From Capitulum mitella (Eukaryota; Arthropoda; Thecostraca; Pollicipedomorpha; Pollicipedidae): 64,000 nt of DNA. Made by a program: the position numbers and the translations under genes. Where the stretch lies: NCBI GenBank assembly GCA_030062745.1, contig CP099840.1, forward strand, positions 12,600,437-12,664,436, given 5' to 3'. Of this stretch, positions 13,072 through 25,432 are shown piece after piece. The notes beneath the pieces were generated by a model that was given only the letters and a program-made list of their open reading frames with translations, ran no database searches and was not told where the DNA came from. Position 1 is the first letter of the stretch, and each line of letters begins with the position of its first letter.

Positions 13072-13815
13072 GTGACGGGACGGTGCGCCTGTATCGGTGC
13101 GGCCGTGACGGGACGGTGCGTCTGTATCGGTGCTGCCGTGACGGGACGGTGCACCGTGTCGGTGCTGCCGTGACGCGACGATGCGCCTGTGTCGGTGCGG
13201 CCGTGACGGGACGGTGCGTCTGTATCGGTGCTGCCGTGACGGGACGGTGCGCCTGTGTCGGTGCTGCCGTGACGGGACCGTGCACCGTGTCGGTGCTGCC
13301 GTGACGGGACGGTGAACCGGTGTCGGTGCTACCGTAACGGGACGGTGCACCTGTGTCAGTGCGGCCGTGACGGGACGGTGCGCCTGTGTCGGCGCTGCCG
13401 TGACGGGACGGTGCGCCTGTGTCGGTGCTACCGTAACGGGACGGTGCACCTGTGTCAGTGCTGCCGTGACGGGACGGTGCGCCCGTGTCGGTGCGGCCGC
13501 GACGGGACGGTGCACCTGTGTCGGTGGGGCCGTGACGGGACGGTGCGTGCGTGTCGGCGCTGCCGTGACGGGACGGTGCGCCTGTGTCGGTGCTGCCGTG
13601 ACGGGACGGTGCGTGCGTGTCGGTGCGGCCGTGACGGGACGGTGCACCCGTGTCGGTGCTACGTAACGGGACGGTGCACCTGTGTCAGTGCGGCCGTGAC
13701 GGGACGGTGCGCCTGTGTCGGCGCTGCCGTGACGGGACCGTGCACCGTGTCGGTGCGACCGTGACGGGACGGTGCACCGTGTCGGTGCTGCCGTGACGCG
13801 ACGATGCGCCGGTGC
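13072..13815. repeat. 33 bp GC-rich minisatellite, about 22 copies
   Basis: The word gtgacgggacggtg recurs at 13072, 13105, 13138, 13170, 13203 and onward to about 13800, with a 33 bp unit (32 in the copies carrying caccgtgtcgg). The variable half of the unit reads cctgtatcggtgcggcc or near variants. Because 33 is three times eleven and the unit lacks stops in most frames, several frames stay open on both strands. One is a 353-codon minus-strand frame (12898-13959), the longest in the window. Its translation is an 11-residue repeat (HRPVTAAPTQA). I read the array as a minisatellite, not a gene. Confidence 0.92.
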
Positions 13816-16800
13816 CGCCGCGGTCCGCTCCGACCGCGGAGGGGAGCCGGCCGAGACGACGCCGCGGTCAGCCGGCCGCCGCTCCTGGCGGCGTTCCCGT
13901 ACAGATGGCGAGTGTGCGACACCCTCCGTCCCTCTATCTCTTCTCATAGCCGGTCCCATCCGTTACGGAGGACCCAAATAGTCCTGCTCTGTCAGGCGAG
14001 GCCGTAAACAGGCTGCGGCGCCGGCCGGCCGCCGAGCCCGACGACCGCCGCCGGCGACGGCGGGGTCCGGCCGGCGACGCGGCGACGCAGGCAGGCTCCG
14101 ACCGCCGCAGAGGCCGAGTCACGGAGTCACGGCTCAGGCGGATTCAGACTCGGAGAGTGAGAGACACCGGCCGAATCAGGGGGGGGGGGGCACAGCTTCA
14201 AACAGGGAGACGCTGACCGGCTCAGGGAGACGCGAACAAAGTTAACGTCTCGCGAGTGTGCATGCTGCATCAGAAAACCAAACTTAGACCGTACTCATGA
14301 ACGTGGCGTGACTGTCAGCCCCAGCCACGTCACGGAAGACAGTGCGTGATCACGTTTGGGGTCCTGCACAGGTCTCCAGGGAGACAATTTGCAAAGTACG
14401 CCAACCCGGTGACATTCTGTTTGACGATCAGGAATTGCTTACCATGCGCGGAACAGAGGTGGTGAATGCAGCGCTGCGTGATGTTCTTTTAGGGTTTGGA
14501 GAAAAATCGTTGAGTTGTTTGTTGAGTTTCCAGTTTAGAAGGCTCTAGGACCTTTCTTTTTTCATTTCAATAAGTGCGAGTTACTGTGGTCAAAGGATAC
14601 TGTTTAACAAATATAATGAAACCAAACGGGACAAATTTATTGTTTGCTAGGGGCTCGCGAAATCTATGGCACCCACAGTACATGCTTAGACATTGCTACC
14701 CATGATAACACCTCGCACTTAATTTTTTAAAATGACTTAAGGGAAAGTTAATGCTATCGAATTAAGAGATACATTCACATTGCCGGAGCCGGATGAAATT
14801 CGTTACTGTAGTAGCTGCAGCACAAAAACAGATCGTCATAATGAATGCGATGCATTGCTTCATCACCGGATCTCCATTATTCCATTATACCACCGGTTCA
14901 CCAATACTCCATCACCGGACCCGGCTGCTATAACCGTTTGGGTGAGTTTCACCGAGCCCAGTGGACGGCTTGCAGTGGGTGGGCGCCCGAGCCCGTGTTC
15001 GAGGACAGAGCTGGCTGCGGCTCGGGCCGGTGTCTGAGCGCAGAGCTGGCAGCGTTGACTGCGACTCTGACCGGCTAGCAGGCTGGCCTGACCGCCTGTC
15101 ACGGCCCGTCAGCGGCCAGGCCGTTTGTCTGTCAGCCGATCGGGCAGTTTGTCAGTCTGTCAAATGGTTCCGAGCAGCCACTGCGTCGCCCGTTCTGCTG
15201 ACTGCCCAGTTGTCTTCTATTTCCGTCACAATAGGCGCTATAAATCTATGGTTTTTTGTGCACGAGTGCTAAGAGCTAATGAGGATTGCATAGCTGGCGT
15301 TAATTTATGTAGCCGACGCTGGCGGCTCCAACGCTGTCAGGGACTAACAAGCTAATGAAGTCGCCTGACAATGTCAAGCACGCGCACAAGAAGCAGCAGT
15401 TGATTTTACTTTTTACGCCAAATTGGTGGCGTTCACATTGTTCCCCTTTACGCCGGCAGCTGCGTTTAACACCGGGAGAGGAAGAGACACTTAACAGTTA
15501 ATTGATTTTCCACTCCAAACAATCAGCTGTACTTCTTCGCAGCCACACCGGGCCTTTCCACCTTTTGTTAGCAACGCGACAAGATGAAGTACAGTAGCGG
15601 TCTTTTCCGGACCCAATGTCTCTAAAGCCTGACTGAATTACCCTTGTACCAGGATGAAAAAAGAACACTCTATGTGTACAGTTCAGGCTTGATTTCATTG
15701 ACATCAGAGACAAAGTGCAATGAACTGGGAGGACAGTTCTTTTAAAAACCTTAAAAAAACATCGGGCGCGTAGATGCTCATAACGAGCACGTGCGTCTAC
15801 ATCAAGCCTCTTTCTTTAAGACCAGCACAATGCTTACGTGGCAATAAGAGCAAAGGCAAAAAAGGCGTCGACGTTACTGCGAGGGTATCTCGTTTGCTGT
15901 TTAAAGGTTGTTTGTATGTCAACATCCAGACTAATCCATCAGTGAAATGAACTAGCTCATAAACATCATTAACTATAAAGGACTAGCATATCAATATGTT
16001 GACAAAACCAGCTCGTCTGACATGTTACAATGTCTTGAGATGGTCTCGTCTTAGCAGCTGGACCAATCGCAACCATTTAGAAGGCACGTAAATATCAATT
16101 TCTAGCTGCCTCTGTGTGTTTGCCAAGACTGCTGCGTCGACGTTCCGGACCCACTAGCTCATCTGATGAGAAGGTCGAGAAGAAGAGACATCTGGATGAA
16201 CAGTGTTGACAAGACAGAAGTCTGCAGCAGTGATGCCAAATTTGCCTGCCATTGCGTCACTCGGTGCTGGATGTAACTCCGACAGAGAGACATCGCAATC
16301 GGCTGCGGCCGTCCAACCCGCCGAGATCACCACCGGCACGGAGATCACCGCCCGACGGAATGTCGGCGTTTTCGGCTCATTTCGTCGCCATTCAGAGCGC
16401 CTCGTAAGCGGCTTCACGGTATTCGGCCGGCCTCCCAATCATGTGCGGGCCCGCCGTTCGACCGCGGCGGCCGCCGCGGGCCACCAGACACCGGCTAGCT
16501 ATGCCCAAAATGTGGCCCGCGGCCCGGCGCCCGTCGACTGTCCGACGGCGGCGGCGCTGCGGCGCCCGGCGACGGCCCCGACGATCGCCGCGGCCGACGG
16601 TCGCCGCGCCACCTGACGCACGAGCCTGCTCTGCCTAGGCTAGCGCGAGGTCCGCACTCGGGCCGCACGCGTGTCAGCCACTGCCGAGCGGCTCGCGGCA
16701 CGTGGTTCACGTGAACCGTCGACAGTGGGCTGAAAACATTCCTGTCGGTTCACACGTAACACGACAATATTTACTCGCACCTTGAAACGTGGCGCGCTGT

Positions 16801-18250
16801 CAAGAAAGGCGTCCAGAGCGTTTCAAGGGCTGATTAGTGTGTCTGGAAAGATGTCCGTCACGCTGAGCTTGAGCTCAGCTTCGATGGAGTGACTTTTCTA
16901 CCCCAAGGGGAGCAGTTGGTCAGAGGAATGCTTACCCATCAGACTAATGCTGATATCATTTTGGAGAGTGCCCGCTTCAAGCGGTAAACTTGCAGATGAT
17001 CTCATTGCTCACTTTGTCCTTCAACTGCAAGCCAGACTGCGGCAATCCCATGGAACCAGCTGAAACAACCCACTGGTGTCCTGTTGCTTTACGTTCTGCC
17101 CAGACTTTGTTTCGAAGTAGATGACGCCATTCAAATCACATGCTTAATTAAGCGCTGTGTCGTCTTCATCATTGAAAAGATAATGATGATCAGGTTTGCC
17201 GATTAAGGCCATTAGGTTTTCGCTGAACAGTCATTATCAACAATTTCACATTACATTGCCAGCTAGATAGCTGTTAGAGGTTCTTGGTAACGGATATAAG
17301 ATATGAAACGGTTTATGATGCCCGACATCCCGGTGACTGCGGCCCAGCTGTTGGCTGTACTGATATCGCCCCTGGGTCCACGACCGCTCATGCGACTTAC
17401 GGTCCCGTTAACACAACAACGCTGCTGCAACACTGCACCATGCCGATGGCGTTCAACGCAAACGCCGCCACTAGAAGCGGCCTGCAGCCAGCGGCCACTT
17501 CTGCATCGCCTGGGTCATCCGATGGCGGTTCTGTGGCGACCAGCGGCCACCCGGCGAGCTCTCGAAACCGGGATCGGCCGGAGCCATTGCTCAACGGTGC
17601 CGGCGCGCGCGCCCGCGTGCTTCGCCGCTGCCGTCGCGACATTGCAGCGATGCCGTCGGCGGCGGCGCGGCTCGTTCCCACGGCAGGGGCGGCCGGGCGG
17701 CGGCGGCCGGCCCCGGGCGAGCCATCTCACGTCGGGAAATTCCCGTCCACCTGCCCAGAATGCGTACAATTCCTGTGTGTGAGAACCGGCCCGGACTGGG
17801 CCGTTTCCCACGTCGTCGCCGGTCGCTATTTCGGCGCGGCGTCGGACCGTTTTCGGACAGTTCGGTTATCGCGCCGAGCATCGGCGGCCCCTGGCCGGGC
17901 CGGCCCGGGCCGGGCCGCGGCCGGGGAGGGCGCCCGCTCAGACGGCCCCGGGCCCGGCCCGTCCGAGACGGCTCGCTTTGCAGCCAATGGCCCGGCCAAA
18001 CGACGGCACCGCTCTCTTTCACACTCGGTTTGTAATTTACCGAGCGTCCGGCTGGGGTTGTAAGGGAGCGGGCCCCGAAATAGAAGAAGAATACGTGCAG
18101 GTGCGCGGGCGGGCGCCGCCGGCGTTTGATGTCGGCGCCGCCGCGGCCGCGGCCGCCGAGGCGTGCAGCTGCCGGCGGCCGTTTGACCTGCCCAAGGTCG
18201 CACGGCGGTGGCGGCCGCTGGACATATACTGCACAATATTAGGACGATAG
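13816..18250. other. No recognisable gene; G12 run and two GC-rich blocks
   Basis: A 12-base G run sits at 14179-14190. GC-rich blocks are at about 16430-16640 and 17560-18220. The longest frame (259 codons, 17284-18063, plus) starts in ordinary sequence and runs through the GC-rich block. Its translation has no recognisable domain and it overlaps other long frames on the minus strand. The rest is mixed-composition unique DNA. Confidence 0.4.
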
Positions 18251-20053
18251 TGTGAATCATGGACGCTTGCGGCGATTTCCTTATATATTTACGAGGTGTT
18301 TATGGAGAGTTTTCATGGTATTTGCCCCCCAAAATAGCTGATGTTTCGGGCACTGAGGTCAAAAGACATTTAGTTAGGTTCAGATATCCGATTCTCATTT
18401 GTCTATGTAAGTCTCCCCACTATTGCAGGGCGAAAGCTTTTGAAGGAACGTCACATCTTCCGCAACGTTTGATCTTTTATCTTTATCTCAGAAATTTCCA
18501 CAGTCCACATGTCACGGTGGTCAGCTTCTCCTTAGCTTTAGAAAAATTCATAACGCGGTTTTAAGTAAGCATGGCTGTTGGGCTGTACACTAGCCATCTG
18601 GCAAAGCATACCTCTCATGCTCTCAGATGTAAATTACGCCGTTGCCAGGGAAGAGCAAGGTGAGGAGCGAGATCTTCTGGGGACGTCAGACATTATCACG
18701 GCGAGAAACTGTAAAGAGGAGTCTTCTGAATGGAGTCACTCCGCACACTGCAACTTGTGTGAACGAGAACGAGTTGCAGCAACTTACCAAGGAAAGTCTT
18801 TATGGCAGATCGCAATGGTTTCATTGGCAACGTCTCCCGTAACCCTGAAAACTTCTGGATTTTGTGCGTTCGCGTCGAATAACAAAACATCACTCATTCT
18901 CTTACTTTTATTCTAGCTAAGTGGTCACATAATCCACAAATGACAACACAATCTGAAAACCTGTTCGTCATGAATGATAGTCGCAGCACAGACAATAAAT
19001 ACTAAACAACCGACAACAACCAGGAGAATGCTCGGAGAGGGAATCCCTGGCAAATGTATCGTACTTTGGTAGATCAACAAATGATAGCACGCTGGACAGA
19101 TATTCACGCATACACACGCGTACAAAACAAAACACGAGCTTGTAATGCGTCTATACGTATTTCTGCACAATCATACCCACGCACTGCCCACACATGTTGT
19201 GCCACCGAAATGAGAAGAGACAAGAGGCAGCAAAACGCATTACAAAAAGTGATACTGACTTAGAATCATGAAAGAAAACGACCAAGGGAGCGGGAAGAGC
19301 AAATGGCGATAGAGCAACCCACAAAAGGCTTGCAAAGAGGCCGGATGGCGAGTACGCCCATCGTACATTTACACGAAGCATTCAGGTAACCAAACTCAAC
19401 CTGCAGAAAACGCCAATCACTGTTCATGATAATCTCCCGACGAACACCAAGGCACTTGAGGACAATGACTGCACTGTAAGAAATTCGACGACGCCGCACC
19501 AGACGGCCTGGGCCAGCGGCCCGTCCGTCGGCCAGTCCCAGCTACGAGGACCGGCACAAGTCGCACGCCGCCGGCCGCCGCCGTTTTGATTCGTGTGTCG
19601 AGTGACTGGTCCAGGGGGGCCGCGCCGCGAGCACTGCCGGGACCGCGAACACTGCCGGCTCCACGGCTGGCCAGACAACGGCCCCCTCTGGAGGGCACGG
19701 GACGGACGGCTAGAGCCAGTAGGACTCCTTCCCGCTCGCCGCCGCGTGCAGGGAAGACTCGAGACCTGCAAATGACGAGAACTGCGATCAGACGGCTGAC
19801 GAACCTGAACGTCGACTAAAAATGCGCAGCAATTCTCTCAGGGCCTGAAAAACACCCAGACCTCTATTTAAAAGTCATTGCACTTACGCAATAATTCCAC
19901 CGAACCCGAAAGTGCTAATCGTCATTTTTGCTTGTCAAATAAACCGCATCATTAGCTTTGTGATGTTGTTTCGATAACTTAGACTTTTTCCACCAATCCG
20001 AAAATTTTGCTACGGTGGTATTTCGTGCACGAAGCTGTGCTAAGCCGACGTTG
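18251..20053. other. Downstream flank of the vestigial gene; possible 3' untranslated region
   Basis: This lies immediately 3' of the last recognised vestigial exon (the gene is read on the minus strand). No coding domain is evident. A GC-rich patch lies at 19490-19770. If the gene stops at 20054, part of this stretch would be its 3' untranslated region. If the gene splices on from 20155, a further exon should lie here or further left, and I could not identify one. Confidence 0.35.
18907..18912 (-). terminator. Possible polyadenylation signal AATAAA for vestigial
   Basis: Read on the minus strand this is AATAAA, about 1.1 kb downstream of the stop at 20054. It is the first canonical hexamer I noticed on that strand after the stop. 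The hexamer is common by chance, so this is only a candidate. Confidence 0.2.
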
Positions 20054-20445
20054 CTAGGATACCCGTGAGGAGCCTGGGCTTTGTACGGGAACGTGGCCTG
20101 TCGTTCTCTTTCCCACGTCTCGATCGGAGGCGTGATGGACGAACGGCCACCCACCGGTCACGACGTTGCCGTAGCCAACCGAGCCGGCGCCGAAGCCCGG
20201 GTCGAGCGGGTGCGGGTGCGAGTGCGGGTGCGAGTGGCCGGAGAGGTCGGCACCCACGTCCGGGTAGCCTCGCGCCGTCCAGTCGGCCTTGTTCGGTTGG
20301 CCGGCCGGCAGCCGCGCCGGAGACGGGAACAGCAGGGGCCCGTAGCCGTTGAAGCGGCCGGCGGCCACGCCGGACGCGCCGCCGCCGTAGCCGCCCAGCT
20401 CCCGCGCCGGGTACGTCTGCGACGCCAGTGCGTAGTGCCACGGGT
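20054..20445 (-). CDS. vg: vestigial exon 4: C-terminal DPWHY and YGPLLF blocks; end uncertain
   Basis: The acceptor is CGCTCTCCCGCAG at 20446. The split codon with exon 3 gives Asp178, then PWHYALASQTYPARELGGYG, a glycine-rich stretch, YGPLLF at 212-217 and a HSHPHSHPHP tract made by a GGGTGC/GAGTGC hexamer repeat. Read straight on, the frame stops at 20054 after residue 307. The last 33 residues (from GGWPFVHH) do not resemble the family as I know it. A plausible phase-1 donor, ACCG|GTGGGTGG (GT at 20154-20153), falls just before them. The exon may therefore end at 20155, with a further coding exon to the left. Residues up to Thr274 are well supported; the remainder is provisional. Confidence 0.85.
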
Positions 20446-23400
20446 CTGCGGGAGAGCGGTCAGACGCGTCAGACGGGGGTCACGCAACGGTGGCAGAGGT
20501 GGTCCTGGCGGACGGGGAGGACGAACAGTCAGACGCGAACACCTGCATGATCGTCTGGCACGCAACAAGGAATGTCAGGAACGGTGGGACCTCTGTGGAG
20601 ATGAGGGGAGGGGGAAGAGCAATTTTTGCCACGTTTCTTTCCATGCAACGACATAGGGTCCATGTTAAATGTTGCTCAAAGTTGGGGGGGGGGGGCAGCT
20701 GTACCCCTGTCCCCCGGTTCCACCGCCCCTCAGGAATGTTCAGCTCAGTATGACCTCGGATTATGATGCTCTCAAGATGCTGCTCATCACGCACTTTCAG
20801 TTTGGAATGTTATTTCAATGTGTCTTGGTGAAAGATCCATACTTGTGATAATTTCCGAACATGACAAAAGTAATGTCATCCCGTGTATGGTTTCACAGTT
20901 GCACCTGGTACAATTTTCAGAGCCGTGAATACCGGGATGATACTCTGGATTTGTAATTCATTCGAACTTCTCATTGGCGCATTTTCAGGTGCAAACAAAC
21001 TTCGCGTGCCTCATGCATTATCTGCTTCCAGGATCTTGTCTCCTGTGCTGAGTTAGAATTAAAAAAAATGCCGATTTATGATGACCAGAACCAGAGCACG
21101 CTTGGAAACTAACACTGACACACTTTACTTTTCCAAATGCATGTCTCAGAAAAAATCACGATTGTGTTATTCTGACCTTTTCTGTTCATGATTTGCCACT
21201 TCCGGAACGTTTCCCGAAAGCAGCCACACTCACCGGACTGATGGAGACCGTGGAGGGTGGGCGAGTGGTACGGGTCAGTGTACAGGTCATGCCCCGCACT
21301 GTGACCTATCGAGGTCACCGTGGACCGGCTGTGGTAGCTGCTGTTCCAGAACGAGGCTGGCAGATTGCGCTGAGTCATCGGTAGGCCGTCTGCAACAGAC
21401 GCCGTCTGTCAGCCAAACAAGCAGAGAACACACACACACACACACACAAAACACAGGGAGGGAAACGGACAGACTGGCTGAAACAGACCCAGTCTGTCAG
21501 CTGAGCGCAAAGACGACACGCCCATGTAGGACTAGACCGAGGGACGCGAAAGACCAATAGTGCACGACTGCCGACGCCGGAACCCGGAGAGAAATGCCAA
21601 CTTCGCTACCTGGAGTGAGCTTATTATCATAATTTCCTGGTATGACGGAAATGAGAAGCAGCCACAGGCCACTCCTTGTTATGAGCCGCTTCTACGCCGA
21701 GATTCCTGTGTGGGGAGGCCGTGACGTCAGTCTTTTACTGACGCCTGCTGTAACACAAACCGCAACCGCAGCGCAGTATGACAACGCTGGCCACAATGAC
21801 GAAAATCTATTTCTAAGGTCATTTAATGAAAAGGAATGACAGATGAAAGACATTTACATTTTGGAATGTATCACTTAACTCATCACTACATAAGCTACCA
21901 AAGGAAAATTTTACTGTCACTGGCAGTCAGGGGCGCAGTCAGGATTTTCTTAAAGGAGGAGCTAAGTGTGAACTGAAATTATACAAAAACCGCCTGCTGG
22001 GAAGACGATGTGCAATGGTTTTGGCAAAAAATGAGGGCCTGGTGGGGAGGAGGGACCCGGACCCCCTGGGCCTCCCTTCCGCTGCGCCGGCGCTGACAGC
22101 TCCAATGAAGTCCGACTTTTCCTTAGGCCCTGTTTGGGAGGGCCCATGCTCAATTCCGATTACATTTAAACATTTCCGCTGACAGTCTACGGCTTCTCAC
22201 GCTGAACAGTGCCGTCTGATGGGCGTGAAAATCTTAGGCGACAGAATTTTGTCTTTTTGTATTGCCAAAGTGACAGAAACGCAGTGCAGTAGGTGTACGC
22301 AAGGAATACAAATCAATAGACGGCACCTGGTCCAGAGCAAGAAAAGTAAGGAAGGTCTCGGGCTGCATGTCGCGGTCTGCCGTTCCCAAACTTCGGAATG
22401 CTTGTAAAGACATCAATCATCTAAACAACCGTAGGCCAACTGAATGCCCGCGCCATTTTCTTTGAACTTTAATCTGCCCGGGCTATAAACCACTCTAAAC
22501 CAAGGCTGTCATTTCTCTGCTTTGTGATAGGCTCTCTGGAAAACAGTTTCAGAGACACCATATCGCCAACGAGAGGTAATGGCACACATAAAAGCTCGAC
22601 CGAGATCATAACATGTTATGTCTACGAGAAGGTAGCGAAAAATATGACGAAGAAAATGAAATAGGCCAAATACAGGCACATTTCATGTCTATCTATGGCT
22701 TACACAGTTCAACGTTCAGCAAACAATGCGAGGGACAAGATTTTAAAACAGACGGGAGGGTCAGTCTCCAGTTCACAGTTAAGTGCCTGGCAAAAAGATT
22801 CCGGCTCAGAACTCGATTGTCAGTTTGCAGCGCAAAATGTCTGATTTCAGAAACCAAATAAGCATGAAAAATTCCAAATTCCGAACTTACTATCCATAAG
22901 CAAAATTCGGGGATTCCCAGAAATAGGAAGGTAGAGTTCTCCTCATACTTTTACATCATTACATTCAACAACAATGCACAGGTGTAGTTTTAGGAAGTGT
23001 TATTCTGCAAGTGCACCAGAGTACAGGAGCTTGACAGCATTCTTTGTGAACGGGGCTCCGGCAAGGCGAGTTTGAATCGCTGCTGCGCTCGATATTTGCC
23101 CACTTGGCCGAGGTGGGGTCATGAAGGCTACCATGCGACAATGTTGCTGTTCTTGTTCTTGACGAAATTTTGGTCCCTCGCCTTAAATTCAGCTGTTACC
23201 TGAAGCTGTGCTGTCGAGTGTGGGGTTCAGAGTGCATGGAACAACTTATGCTTAGCACAGTAAAAAGTAAAACACACGAATCGCCTATATTTCCTATCGG
23301 AGGGTATTTCATTCACATTGTGTGGACATCTGAATTCAGCCCTCCCCTCCCAAAAAATCCAGATTTCCTGCTTAAGAGCAGAAATGGATCGGACCCTCTC

Positions 23401-25334
23401 AGGCTTACAGTCTGTCCATGACCAGCGGCTGGACTGTACTGTACGTCGAGTGCCGGCAGCCCGCAGAATGCAGTTCACATATAGCCCGGCCAGCCTGCAC
23501 TGAACTGATGCTGACATGTCAACACTGAGGTCTGCCGGTAGGTAGTGCGCGGACTGTGCAGGAGACCCTTGGTTGGTGTGGTCGCCCTGCAGTGCAGACT
23601 TGCTGCGTGCGCACAGTTCGGAGAGCCGGGGCGGGGGCGTGGCGCAGTCCCCCCGTGACGCGTGAGGCCGCGGGACGTGGCGGAGTGCGGTCGGCCTGTA
23701 GTTTACGCACGGCGCGGCCGGCTGGCAGTGTTGTCTGTCGTGCTGTCAGCGCCCCAGTTCCCTCCCCGCAGCGGCCCTAGTCCGTGACGCCCCGTCTGGC
23801 CGCCGCCGGGGAGGAGCAGGAGGGGGGAGGGGGCGCCGCCCCACGGAGACGGCGTGATGGATGGCGTGGCGCGGTCGCGGCCCACATGTGTCCCGAACAT
23901 GGCGGCGCCCGGCCACAGACGCATGATCTACTGGCCGCGACGGCCGCTCCCCCGCTACCCGGCGCGTCCCCCGCCGGGCCCGCCGGCGCCGGCCCGAGAG
24001 GGGAGCCGCAGACACAGCCCTGGCCGGCGGTGGGAGCACCGGCCGACCAGCGGCCTCAGCCGCGGTCGGCGGAGGCCGGGACGACTCGCAGCGTGACGCG
24101 TCGACACCAACGAGCACAGAAGCGATCCTAGCCCCACTGTCAAAGAGCGATTCTTTCGCGTGGGCATGCGTTGACGTGTGCACATAGCTACGACGGAAAA
24201 TCTTGTTCTTTGAGCGCGACGAGTGGCAGTTGATTTATGACGATCAATTCGACAAAATCATTATCCTCCGTCAAGACGTTTGCTTACCGCCGTGGAAATA
24301 TTGCTGTGTCGATGAGCTCAGACTGTTCAAACAAACGGTCCGCCAGCATTTCCTGGTGCGGAAGAAGTACAAGTACATCGACTGCAGAAAAACCCTGGCG
24401 ATGCAGTCATCGCCGTCGTGATCACGTTATCGTGCCATATCGACAACCAATCTTAGCAATCTATAAAAATGATCAGCAGAACTTTCAGACTTGAGAGCAC
24501 GCTACATGTCCCATGGAATCTATGGAAAGTCATGAAATGAAGCACGTTCGCATCGTGGTCGAAATGTTGCCTTTAGACTGATTCGGACCAGAAATGTCCT
24601 GCTATAATGACATCTTAATTCTGTTTAAGCCTGCGGCAGCTGATTCTACTGAATGTTGAACATTCAGTAGAATCAGCAACAATATATCAGTAACAATATA
24701 TACGCATCCTTCAGAAAATAGTGGGTCCAGATAATGTGCTAACGTGGGGAGAAGTCTCCACCAATAAAACGTGACCGACCTCCAAATCCCGATTTCTCCT
24801 CGGATTTTCGTCAGTTTACTTTACCTTTTTTGCAAATGTGCATTTATAAAGACAGCTATTTATTTCCACAGTAACATCCCCTTAACCTCTGTCGGAAAAA
24901 GGGAGGCCAAAAGATACATTAGCCATTGGTTTTCCACAGAAAGAAGGAAGAGCCTTGGCCCGGTGGCCATTCCCTGGATCCGCCAGTGCCTTTGTAAGGA
25001 TTGTCTCGAGCATATGCAATTCGTCTACGCCACAGTATGCCGCTAAGCTGTTTACCTGGGTTTAAAAGTTGTGTTTATGGAAATGAAGGCAATCAAATTG
25101 ACGTGAATAGTGTTTTGTGTGCATGAACTATTACAAGTAGGAATGTAGCGGCCGATTGTACAGGTACGGCGACGGCCCTATGCTGACTTTGGATAGCATT
25201 GGCTCCCTGATGTTGAATGGAATGCAATTTCCCCCAGAAATGGTTCTGGCGTTACTAACTTCAAGAGCACTCCTACCCTAAACGTCTTGATGTATGGTGT
25301 GAAAATAACAATCAGACGTGCTTATAAATAAACA

Positions 25335-25432
<98 letters not shown>

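Noticed and set aside
12898..13959. 353-codon minus-strand open frame, the longest in the window
   Set aside because: It is made almost wholly of the 33 bp minisatellite. Other frames on both strands are open in the same array, and at least one unit is 32 bp, which would break a selected frame.
17284..18063. 259-codon plus-strand open frame
   Set aside because: Runs into a GC-rich block where minus-strand frames are also open. The translation is Arg/Pro/Ala-rich and shows no domain or splice context.
24203..24421. 72-codon plus-strand frame with a natural-looking amino-acid mix
   Set aside because: No recognisable family, short, and no clear splice sites; it could be a transposon relic but cannot be supported.
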